DNA of 64,000 bases from Limnephilus marmoratus. Taxonomy: Eukaryota > Arthropoda > Insecta > Trichoptera > Limnephilidae. Positions 26,101 to 34,308 of this stretch are shown here, one piece after another; within the stretch, counting starts at the first letter, position 1; the number at the start of each line of letters is the position of its first letter. The DNA lies in contig OU862923.1 of NCBI GenBank assembly GCA_917880885.1, positions 22,914,770-22,978,769 of the forward strand, in the 5' to 3' direction. The notes under the pieces were generated by a model that saw nothing but the letters and a program-made list of their open reading frames with translations, searched no databases and was not told the origin of the DNA. The position numbers were made by a program, and so were the translations under genes.

Positions 26101-29100
26101 ACAATAGTAGTGTTCTTGGATTTTAGACGTGTTTTTGAAACGATAGACAGAGAAATACTAATAATAAAATTCAAAATAGAAAACAAAGAAACAAAATTGG
26201 AGATGCTATATCTGAAGAACAACAAGTAAACCTCGGAGTTCCTCAAGGATCTGTATTGGGACCGCTCCTATTTATTAAGTATATATATTAATGATATAGT
26301 GAAGTGCCTGAAGTACTGTTCTATCAAACTTTTGCTGATGAAACACTTTTACATATTATACCAAATAATATCGAAGATGCATTGTCAAAAAAAACTTTTT
26401 TTAAAGAACACTTCTGTATTATATATTAAAGTTTTTTTTCTTCGAATAAACTGAAAATAAATGTAACTAAAAGTAAATTCATGGTATTAGAGAAGAAACT
26501 CAACGAAATTACTACCCTTAATATAGAAAATCAAAATATTGAAGAAGTAGAAGAAATTAAATACTCAGGAATCATAATCTATAACAAATTAAAACTAAAC
26601 ACTGACTTTGAAATGTTAAATAAAAAAATTGCAGAAAAGATTAAAATGAAAAAGAAAAGTAGGATAAAGGGAAAGTTAGACGTCAAAACACGTAAATTGG
26701 TCTACAATACCACTGTAGCGTGTCACGTGAATTACTGCACAAGTGTAATCTTTCTGAGCAGTAAAACACAAGTAAAAAAAATAAAAATAATTCAGAACGG
26801 TTCCATACCAACTCAGAATTAAACCATCTGAGAAACACCTCAGAAAGGTCATTAACCTGTCAAGGGCCAGGGTTTTTTGGAAAAATTTTTGGAAATTACC
26901 TTAAGAACAAGAATGGAGGAAGCTATTCTGACTTTTTCCTTGGTACAGTTTCTTTATACAAAAAATTTAAAATCGCATCCAAATTATTTGAATTAATATT
27001 CTTTTTTGAAATTCCAATCTCGCGCGCGGGCGCGTTCCTGGCCTTTGAAAGGTTAAAAGCTATGAAAAAATACATTTAAAATTGCCGGTAATCCTAACCT
27101 AACTTAATCAAGATTTTTTTATCGCCACTCTTTAATGACCTTTATGAGGTGCTTCTGAGTTGGCTTCATTCTGAGTTGGCCGGTCACCAAATAAAATATA
27201 CAATAAAAAATAAAAAAAACGCATCTTGCCCCATCCTATCTCCCCCCCCCCCCGCCCCCGTTGGTAAATATAATCCTGACGACAATTGCTCTTTCAGATT
27301 TACGAGTTGGGGGCGCTAGAAAAAAAAATATTCTCAAAGTGGGCGGTGGGCAAAAAAAGGTTGGGAACCTATGATTTAGAGGGACAACCATGGACATATG
27401 AATATATCTGGACCTGCCCTAAGTGATAAAAGCGTATTATTTCCCCCTCCTATTTCGCCAATTCCATGGAGCCAGCTCGGCTTACGAGAGCGTCGCTTGA
27501 ATCTAAAAAATGTGATGTCATCATTCTTGTCCTGACCAGCGCGCTGGTCACATTGCACATTTTACGAACAAAAGTGAGAGCTTGTGCTATACATTATACC
27601 CTAATATATGTGAACGTAGCAAATGTGGGCGTTTCTCCAGTGAGCTCGTCGCTGGTTACAGGGGTAAGTAAATTATGAAACATTTTGTAAAAGTGTCTCA
27701 ACTAAACACGGCAGCAAGTGTGAAAAAGGGCGAACTTTCCTTTGCCGATTTCGACTACGCAAATATGATAATAACGTGGCGGGCAATTCGCGCTCCCATA
27801 TAAAAAGGTCTATTCATTCAAAATCAGATTTTGCTTTTAAGAACTAAATGGTGATATTATAATGCGAGATGCCTATATACTGTCAGATTGATTTTTTAAC
27901 GAATCAGTCATCTTTCCCCTCTTCACCCTCCATAGTTTGGTTTTACCCCTCATCTGTATCTTCTGGTCTATTAAATTTGGATGTCTATGGGGACAACCAA
28001 AAAATATGTGATCTAAAGTTCCCACATCTGGAATGTACAATCTGAGAAGTCAAGGATGTGAATTTAAAAAAAGGTGAGAAGGAACGGAACAATGTCCGAT
28101 TCTCATTCGAATAAGTGAGGAAATTTCTTTTTTGGAAAAATGGAAGAATTTTTGAAATCACGGTTTTGATGGGATAGTCCTTTTTGTCAGATTTGTGTGA
28201 TTTATTTGCCTTTACTATGTACAACGTACATTAAATGAATAAATAATCATGCATACTTGCAGGAATTCGTGTTTAAAACGATCTAAACACATATGTGACA
28301 GTAATATGTAAAAATCACACAAATCTGATATGAGATTACGTCCGTTATCTCATAACGATCCCACAAAAGATAGAATCGATCTTCAGGTAGGGAAATATGG
28401 TTTACGAGGGTAACAATAGGGTTGGACATTTTGTTGTGCCAAAGAATCCACAATATCGTTACCCACTATGCCAGGAATCCAAATCAGAGTTAAGGTTTTT
28501 CCAGAACTTTATCTTGTTAAGTTAATTTATTGTATATTTACAGTTTTACTTGTATTGTTACAAAATATATATATTTACAAATTACTTTGTTGTGTAAGTT
28601 AATTTATTGTATATTTACAGTTATTATTTAATACAGATAATAATTGATAACATATAAAAAAAATGTGGACTCAACAAGCAGCAGGGAAGGAAGAATTGAA
28701 TGTTCCTGTGTAGCTTTTGTTTTTGTGTTCCAATATTTGAATAAAATTTTGAATTCCAGAATAAGATTGTTGCCAGCAGTTAGATAATTAGATAGGTACT
28801 TACTAGCAATTGTCAGTAAGTTTAATGATTTTCTGAGAGGAACAGAAACTGAGAAGATTGAGGATTATAATTGGCACAATTCCTCCAATAAATTAATAGC
28901 AATAATTTTTGAAATGTTCCTTTCATTCTTACAATTTTCTGTTACAGAAAAATAAACAAACCCTTCGGCAAGAATAAATATTATGCCCAGTTGATTTTTG
29001 GTAAATTGTGCAAGAGCCGCCGCATGCCGCTACACTTTTAAATAGGCATAGATTTTTAAAAGTATTTTATTAAAAGTAGTTTTTTTCTTATTTTTGTATG

Positions 29101-29467
29101 GATTTGACATTTGCGAAGTTTCATTTCAAACTAAATACGCCTCAATTACTTAGATTACCTAAACTAAGAACCTATTTTGTGTACGTAAATAGTTGTTTCT
29201 CGTGTTAATTGTTGAAATGAAGTGTGATTTCCATAACCCATGCTTAAAAATGCGGCGGCTTAGGCACAAATTAATGATTTGTTTTATCTTTCATCACTCC
29301 AAATTTAATAACACAATTATAATTTTTATTTAAAAAAAACAGCAGAAGAAAATGCACCAATGAAGCCAAGATTTAAAAGTAATAAATTGTATCACTTACT
29401 TGGATATGAGTTCTATATCGTCTATGAGGTTTAGTAACTGTTCCTTGGTGCTTAAATGAGACGCCAT
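14164..29467 (-). CDS. MED4: Mediator complex subunit 4 (MED4)
   Basis: MED4 is a middle-module subunit of the nuclear Mediator complex, which links transcription factors to RNA polymerase II. The coding exons on the minus strand are 29400-29467, 19483-19663, 19215-19366, 15727-15899 and 14164-14351. All junctions are GT-AG with matching phases, giving 253 residues, close to the fly protein. The start [20 protein letters not shown] is followed by a coiled-coil segment (about residues 45 to 120, with [19 protein letters not shown] and QARQKLASI). Next come the [12 protein letters not shown] block and the [17 protein letters not shown] signature, which is highly conserved in MED4. The C terminus [18 protein letters not shown] is also a family hallmark. 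Intron 1 (9.7 kb) and intron 4 are filled with mobile elements, but the coding sequence shows no disruption. Confidence 0.95.
14630..15530. other. Intron 4 block of unlike composition, possible LTR-type remnant
   Basis: The sequence is less AT-rich than its surroundings. It contains ggagccgggaccgtcac near 14655, a tataaataac box near 14931 and GC-rich sequence at 14990 to 15180. This resembles the promoter/leader layout of an LTR retrotransposon, but I see no coding domain and could not find paired ends. It is unassigned. Confidence 0.25.
16270..16860. other. GC-shifted block in intron 3, possible solo-LTR-like repeat
   Basis: Several short overlapping frames are open here, but none resembles a protein I know. 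A polyadenylation-like aataaa lies near 16781, followed by a C/T-rich segment. The composition differs from the flanking intron. It could be an LTR fragment, but I cannot show termini. Confidence 0.25.
17004..17680 (+). mobile_element. Non-autonomous DNA transposon carrying a MADF exon
   Basis: The 677 bp unit is bounded by inverted ends gcagggtactcaccta and taggtgagtaccctgc, each followed outward by TTAA (17000-17003 and 17681-17684). A further inverted block (gatactgtatca / tgatacagtatc) lies inside each end. A strong hairpin with ctcgcagtga/tcactgcgag arms lies near 17112 to 17148. TTAA could be the target duplication, or TTA with the ends one base longer. The cargo is the MADF-coding exon annotated below. 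Confidence 0.75.
17239..17481 (+). CDS. MADF-domain exon (transposon-encoded DNA-binding protein, truncated)
   Basis: The frame starts [22 protein letters not shown] and continues with [17 protein letters not shown], then a helix with [20 protein letters not shown]. This is the first two thirds of a MADF (Myb/SANT-like) domain, as in the accessory DNA-binding protein of PIF/Harbinger transposons and in many host MADF proteins. The frame runs to 17481, but a good splice donor (aag|gtatga) sits at about 17475, so this looks like a first exon whose remaining exons were deleted. No internal stop or frameshift is present. The only neighbours are the transposon ends. Confidence 0.6.
   Translation: MEWTDENVSNLIELYQNAPVLWDPKDNNYYKKNLKVDARENIRQAMGTSGENCKNKMITVLSCYRREKMKIKKVMKLVKV
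17740..17825. repeat. Short interspersed repeat (family G)
   Basis: The block around tatgaagaacacggtcagaatcgcttg, with a cgattttggccctt lead, recurs at 46985 to 47045 and, in part, at 47165 to 47230. Confidence 0.55.
18330..18860 (-). other. Possible LTR-like block in MED4 intron 1
   Basis: The block contrasts with the AT-rich intron. Read on the minus strand it contains tgttgggggccacgtgcctt near 18565, which resembles the TG start of insect LTRs. No paired LTR, primer site or coding domain was found, so the assignment is weak. Confidence 0.25.
19788..22448. mobile_element. MITE of the 'gccgccgca' family split by nested insertions
   Basis: The left half (19788 to about 20225, from aagccgccgcacttttgtta) matches the intact 260 bp element at 29008 to 29267. 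The right end (aaaagtgcggtggctt) is displaced to about 22448. A second element, with inverted ends near 20229 (acacgttgattgcc) and 22434 (gcaatcaacgtgt), sits inside it, and that in turn contains the fold-back element at 21311 to 22150. Confidence 0.55.
21311..22150. mobile_element. Fold-back MITE family A, copy 1
   Basis: Inverted arms begin gaatgcagatcccgccaatg and end with the reverse. The arms share ctttctagatgagaaaagtg, ttgagggagatatagc and cgccattttgttactattat. The centre carries two direct repeats of taacatggtttgtg with cgcctactcgcgt. Copies 2 and 3 are at 38654 to 39397 and 45123 to 45858. Confidence 0.8.
23550..24590 (+). mobile_element. Helitron copies (plus orientation), degraded 3' ends
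   Basis: The 5' end reads tcttctcttatatataaaaa followed by tgaatcgcttgtg. The body has a G/A-rich minisatellite (24000 to 24260), the strand complement of that at 4.2 kb. A first 3' hairpin (ggcatagcaacgcatgcc) lies at about 24299 to 24316, with the CTAG lost. A second degraded end (gccgggaccagatag) lies at about 24570. Confidence 0.6.
24892..25174 (+). mobile_element. Short Helitron copy
   Basis: It starts near 24892 (tcttataatatataaaaatg) and ends gcgcatgccgggaaccagctag at 25174, followed by T. A retrotransposon-like (AAAT)n tail in the opposite orientation follows at 25195 to 25262. Confidence 0.65.
26805..27190. mobile_element. Palindromic MITE with a second MITE inside
   Basis: The outer arms read accaactcagaattaaacca ... 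ggtgcttctgagttgg. The same family occurs without the insertion at 61945 to 62135. An inner element has ends aacctgtcaagggccagg (26859) and cctggcctttgaaaggtt (27053). Confidence 0.6.
27920..28510 (-). pseudogene. RNase H and C-terminal domain of a non-LTR retrotransposon
   Basis: On the minus strand, about 28500 to 28400 encodes [20 protein letters not shown], the end of an RNase H domain (the WIPG-GN-VD-LA pattern). It is followed in other frames by [16 protein letters not shown] and [19 protein letters not shown], the cysteine/histidine tail typical of I- and Jockey-like elements. It is a separate family from the element at 22.7 kb. Confidence 0.65.
29008..29267. mobile_element. Short MITE with gccgccgca ends
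   Basis: About 260 bp, with inverted ends gtgcaagagccgccgca and tgcggcggcttaggcac. The body matches 19788 to 20225. Confidence 0.65.
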
Positions 29468-29825
29468 CCTAATATAATTATAAAGTGTATTATTATTTAC
29501 AAATAATACGATAAGACTGTATTTGCTGTATTGGTCTGCGTCCTATTCAATACAATTTTCAATCCTTTCAATCTGACAGAAACAGAAAGTTATGGGGGTA
29601 TGACACGACATCTTTTTTCATCGTTTTTGTTGATTCGGGCTGAAAAAGGAGGTGTGCTCTATTTTCGGTTGGTAATGCTGATTTTCGTAAAGATTGGTGG
29701 CGGTACTTTTGACATCTGTCATACTCATCTGTCACTGTCATTTACGTGTTGTAACATTTTTAGGGATTGGTGTTTTATGGTGGATTTATGCATTTTTATA
29801 AGACGGATAGAAACGAGGCTTTGAA

Positions 29826-30130
29826 AGCTATTGCTTTGGCATCTGCGGCAGTTTTACCGGCGCTGCAGTGATTTAAAAAAGGCGAGTGACTCACAAATTA
29901 GATCGGAAGTTGTAGAGAGAACCATGGCTTCTCCGGCGTAACGAACACGGCGCACTAAATATGCTCTAAACAATGAACTTCGTCTAAAAAATTGTCCGGT
30001 TTCTTTAAAAATATGTATTTGAGAATGCCAGACGCGGTGTTCGCTGGAGATCGCCAAAAAAAATCAATTAAAATTGAATTTCCCAAGCTGTCTGGATGCT
30101 CTAGATGGGAAGCACATTTATTGGATAACA
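29826..30130 (+). pseudogene. PIF/Harbinger transposase remnant
   Basis: Across frames the plus strand encodes a NYLRM-like piece (KNMYLRMPDAVFAGD, near 30005 to 30045) and, at 30074, NFPSCLDALDGKHI. The latter is the FPNC-GA-DGKH motif around a catalytic aspartate of Harbinger transposases. Stops lie between, and the sequence ends where a family E repeat begins. Confidence 0.6.
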
Positions 30131-30560
30131 ACACCTAACTATTTATTGGATAACAACACCTTTGCCATAGGTCACCCCAAGTGGTTATCTACGTTTGGTA
30201 ACTTAGCAGGGGTGCCCGGGTTAGTCTGTGTCTTGGCAGTGAATGCATCTGCCCGCTGGCTGCCTGGCAGGGCGGATTGAGAGAAAATGATTGAGGGAGT
30301 CCCTTTGACTTCTCCAACCATACTTTCTCGGAACATCACCTTGCACCGCAGTGGGAGGGATGAATTCACAAGTCTGTCACTCCTGGATACACTGACACCC
30401 AGATTCCTACCCACCCCTAATACCCTTTTCCTTCCCAGAACTTTCTCTCCTTCCTTTCCTAAAAAGACCCTCCATACAGCATCCCCAAAGATGACATAGG
30501 CCCTGAGGGCAATTATTTTCCTCGGGACCTCCAGTGTGGAGCTAATGTAAAAAAAAGTAT
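30130..30560 (+). repeat. Interspersed repeat family E
   Basis: This copy runs from tattggataacaacaccttt to the gatgacataggccctgaggg end. It is inserted directly after the Harbinger fragment. The first ~25 bp of the repeat are duplicated in tandem at 30117 to 30160. Confidence 0.7.
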
Positions 30561-31116
30561 ATGTTGTGGGTAAGATATAATAAGTTTCAAAGCTCCTTTG
30601 CCCCATTAATCCAAATAGTTAGTCAGCGTCCTTGAGTAAAGTTATAGTATTGATACAGGGATGGGATACTGTCAAGATTCACATTCCAGGTGTTAAAGGA
30701 TAAATGGCTAAAGCGCCAAGCAGCTGGAAAGGAAGAGTGACTCAAGAAACGTATAGCTGTATGGCGCTTGAGCCATTTTTACCTATGCAACTGTGCGACG
30801 CTTTAGCCTTTGTCCTTTCCAGCGTCAATATTATAAAATAAAGTCCTCCGCCGATATTTTTAAAACATTTTTCTTTGAACATAACAATTTTGTGAAATTC
30901 TTATTTTAATTTATCATAATTTGGAAGGTATAACAACTGTTTTCATGAAATTCATAATGAATACCAACATACTTAATTTTTCTTTACTTTATCAATTATC
31001 AATATTAAACAATCAATATAAAAATACAATAAGTACATATATTATATATTTAAATACATATTAGGAATAGTCAACATTTTCAGAAGTCTTGCCAATGCAG
31101 TATTGATATGAAATCT

Positions 31117-32615
31117 TTAGGCAACTGGAGCGGCGAATCCTTCCTTTAGCTCCTCCACATATAATTTTCGACCTCCTTCCGGCCGGGCTGAGGGCATATC
31201 ATCCGCCGGGCTGTTGTGGGGAATCCACACCCCCTCTCCCACAAATAATCTTTTAGCAACTATGAAATTCTGAAACAAAGAAGATGATACCCTTTATCTT
31301 TCACGCACTTAATGGCTGTATTAAAAGTATTTAAGTGTTTTTTCACAGGGAAGTTCTTAGAGATTTCATTCCTGCCAGTGAAGTATAATTTTTTTTACAT
31401 TTAGTTAGAAAGATTATTCCATAATAACAATACTAGGTAGAAACCAGGTTATCCTTAAAGTTCCTGTCTTCCTGAACAGATTTTTTTTAAATGAGACTTC
31501 ACTAGTAATTTATTTTTATTTTTTATTAGTTTTTATATACATACACATGTAACTCATGAGTAATTAAACATTCAATGTTGATTAAAAAACTGTAAAAACA
31601 CATACATGTATACGATATATAACCTTTACGAGAGTGCAATTACTCGTGTGTAAAGGCAAGAACAAAAAGGAGTTTTTTTTTTTTTATTAAAAAAAAAAAA
31701 AAAAATTATAACACAAATATATGTAGGTATATGTGCATAAATAATAATGAAGTTACACATGCTCCTACTACACCACAATATAATGTTACCTATGTCATCT
31801 TTGAGGATGCTGTGTGGAGGGTCTTTTTAGGAAAAGGAAGGAGAGGAAGTTCTGGGAAGGAAAGAAGGTATGAGGGGTGGGTAGGAATCTGGGGTCGATA
31901 TATGCCAAGATCCGGACAAACCTTACCCCATGAACCCGGGCACCTCTGTCATATCACCAAATGTAGCGAACAACTTGGGTGACCTATGGCAGAGGTGTTG
32001 GTCATCCAACAAATGGGGCGGTACTCATACCCGCCTCCCAAATTGAATATAGAAAGAAACCATTCGTAGAAGCATGCACTCACTTGAAAAAATAAATGGT
32101 TACTTACTTTTGTGTCAAGAGTAAAGCGGTGATAGATTCCACTTAGTAATATTCATGTCTCCGGCAACCACCTCAATCCTGATCCAGTCATCCTTTCCAT
32201 ATCTCACATCAAAGTAGACTGATCCATCCAAGACAAAATTGATCTCTTCATCCGTGTGCAAATGTTCTTTGAAGAATGACTTCTGCTTGTAATTTGGCAG
32301 ACACTCCTTGGAGCAAGTTATATGATCCTCATATGTATACCCACGATCACTCTTATCTTTTATCAAGAACTCCATCAGTTTTGTAAGTATCGCAGTTGAT
32401 CTGTGGAAAAAATATGGTGACAGCTTAAAATTGGAAAAGAATAATGTTAATAGGTATTATATTTTATGTACAAATTAATACAAGCTATTGTATTACCTTG
32501 AAATATTCAAGTCCTGTCTGTAAACTTCATCAAGGTTTAGGAATTCAGGAGGGTTCCTCTGGTGATCCAACCGCTGGGAGTTTACAAAACTATCCGTCAA
32601 CCAAGCGCGCACCAT
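31117..32615 (-). pseudogene. ADI1: Acireductone dioxygenase (ADI1), intron-bearing but frame-broken
   Basis: ADI1 is the Fe(II) dioxygenase of the methionine salvage pathway. The minus-strand exons are 32497-32615 (start MVRAW), 32108-32400 and 31117-31269. They keep the family order: the IxxDTYxTDG and [20 protein letters not shown] blocks, the metal ligands in EHLHTDEE, the [11 protein letters not shown] strand, the [11 protein letters not shown] block with the last histidine ligand, and KRLFVGEGVWIPHN at the end. All splice sites look good. However, three coding frame breaks are visible: near the end of exon 1 before TGLEYFK, after DGVLDK in exon 2, and between VVAGDM and GIYHRF. A two-residue gap also follows LPNYKQK. 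It is either a decaying gene or a sequence with indel errors; the neighbouring MED4 and CDK5RAP3 frames are clean. Confidence 0.85.
31775..32045 (-). repeat. Interspersed repeat family E, reverse copy in ADI1 intron 2
   Basis: This is the inverse of the 30130 to 30560 copy, ending cccgcctcccaaatt. An AT/poly-A tract precedes it at 31670 to 31705. Confidence 0.65.
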
Positions 32616-32885
32616 TTTTGCTTTTTATTATAACTCAATTGCCTCATTTGATCAAGTTTTAGAGCAAGACATTATGATAATGGTCCAAAAAACCAACGAT
32701 TTACGATATAAAGACAACAAACTGCGCACAGAAACTGCAAATTATGGTGTTGTTTAATGCTGTCACAATATTTTGACAGTAATGACATTTTTAAAAGGTG
32801 TTGCCATTTTTTGACGGTTTACCGTCTCAAAATATTATTACTTTTTCTCCAACGGCAACTAGCTGCATGATGAAAAACTGAACGA

Positions 32886-32929
32886 AAATTCGGCACTACC
32901 AACCACCGGTGGTTGGTAGTGCCGAATTT
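32886..32929. repeat. Perfect 44 bp palindrome upstream of ADI1
   Basis: The sequence reads identically on both strands around the centre accggt at 32905-32910, with arms beginning aaattcggcactaccaacc. It lies about 270 bp upstream of the ADI1 start codon. A related imperfect palindrome (caaccaccaatggttg) follows at about 32982, so it is probably the core of a small palindromic MITE. Confidence 0.85.
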
Positions 32930-33274
32930 CGTAGTTTTTTCATCCCGAAGGCATAGACAAACTATGAATATCATAGAACTACTCAACCACCAATGGTTGC
33001 CACGTTGGTAGTGATGATTTTTCGTACTGTTTGGTATTTATATTTCAGCGGTATTTTTGAAATCTGACATCTGATTCGTATTGTACTAACTTGTAACGCA
33101 ATCTAAAATTATTCAAGGCAATAAAAAATGTTAATCATTGCCGTATATTGTCCAATATCTTGTTCAAACTTTTTACATGATGTCAAGATAAATAATTTAC
33201 AATCCAACATAAACAAATGTCACATATGAGGTTTTGCTGAATAATGAATCCATTTTCATTATTCCATTAGTAAT

Positions 33275-33694
33275 ATTTCGTTTATTAGAGGAATGAGAGA
33301 GCACTGGACGTTTTAGAAAGGAAAATTTTGAGGCGTATCTTCGGACTTGGTTTAGAAAATGTATTTTGGCGGAGACGTTACAACAATGAGCTATATACTC
33401 TGTGGACCTAAACGTCTCAAAATTTATAAAACTAGGAAGACTTTGGTGGCTGGGTCATATGGAGAGAATGACCAAGCATCAAGCACCAAAGTCCCTGCTG
33501 AACTCCAGACCGATAAGGCGAAGGAGCCTGGGAAGACCAAGATTAAGATGGAGCGACAATGTCCTCAAAGATATATCTACCTTAGAGATTCTAAACTGGA
33601 GAGAGCTGGCACAAAACCGAGATGAGTGGAGGAAGACTCTTGAGGATGCCAAGACCCACCACGGGTTGTAGAGTCAAGAATGATGATGATGAAT
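33275..33694 (+). pseudogene. RTE-type retrotransposon 3' end, copy 1 (family 1)
   Basis: The pieces KILRRIFGLGLENVFW, RLWWLGHMERMTKHQAPKSL, GRPRLRWSDNVLKDIS and NWRELAQNRDEWRKTLEDAK form the C terminus of a non-LTR reverse transcriptase. A TGATGATGA tail follows the stop, as in RTE-clade elements. Frame shifts are present in this copy. Confidence 0.75.
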
Positions 33695-34308
33695 ATTTCG
33701 ATAGTTTCTGTATTGGAAATTAATGAGTTGGGTGTACGGTTTTATTTAAAAAATAGTTCAGATATACATTCAGTTCAATAATATTACAATACAAGCTGGC
33801 TTCTTTACGTTTTTGTCATCGAATACAGCTGATTTATATAGAGAAATTGTTTAACTCTGGATGTGCAAAAGAGCGTTGATAAAATATGATAAGGCTGATA
33901 AATTTTTTTAAATTCTGTCAATCTTTCTCGTTATTTATATTTGTACGTATCTGCTGTAATGTAATGTATCTTTTCATACTTGATATACTGTTATTATACT
34001 TACATACTGTAAATGTGGAATTCCGTGTAAAAGCGTGATAGGGTGTTAATAAATTAATAAGTTTAATGATATATTACATTGATGGGAATAACCTTCAAAT
34101 GTTATAAAGAGATTTTTTCTTATAATTTTGTTTTTATAAGGTTTAGATATAAAGATAAAGCATATTTTAAAGTTCCTTTGAGGTGATAAATGGCCCTATG
34201 GAATTTTATTTGTAATGTAAATAAATAAAAGAAAAAGTGTGTAATCAACCAGGCTATAATAATTAGCAAATTTGTAAAGATGCATAAATGTACAAAAGTA
34301 ATAACTTA

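Larger units (their letters stand above)
22721..26830 (+). pseudogene. Non-LTR retrotransposon (endonuclease plus reverse transcriptase), decayed and interrupted
   Basis: The order of pieces is that of a non-LTR polyprotein. At 22721 to 22909 is the endonuclease start ([14 protein letters not shown], then [10 protein letters not shown]). Near 23010 to 23150 come [13 protein letters not shown] and [12 protein letters not shown]. After a Helitron insertion (23550 to 25174) the reverse transcriptase resumes at about 25870 to 26220, with [17 protein letters not shown], followed by [13 protein letters not shown] at about 26232. At 26481 to 26822 is the post-RT segment with [14 protein letters not shown] and [11 protein letters not shown]. 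Stops and frame changes are frequent. The catalytic YADD region is only a remnant (FADET-like, near 26330). Confidence 0.75.
22581..27373. mobile_element. hAT-type element with 8 bp target duplication, loaded with nested insertions
   Basis: The inverted ends are cataggttcccaac at 22581 and gttgggaacctatg ending at 27373. They are flanked by identical 8 bp copies of atttagag (22573-22580 and 27374-27381). An 8 bp duplication and this tip sequence fit the hAT superfamily. Just inside are G-rich gggggcgtttcagac repeats (left) and gggggcgctag (right). No transposase is visible. The interior is a decayed non-LTR retrotransposon, two Helitrons and a MITE. Confidence 0.8.

Noticed and set aside
27985..28224. 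The 79-residue minus-strand frame as a host gene
   Set aside because: It is part of the C-terminal region of an RNase H-bearing retrotransposon with neighbouring pieces in other frames.
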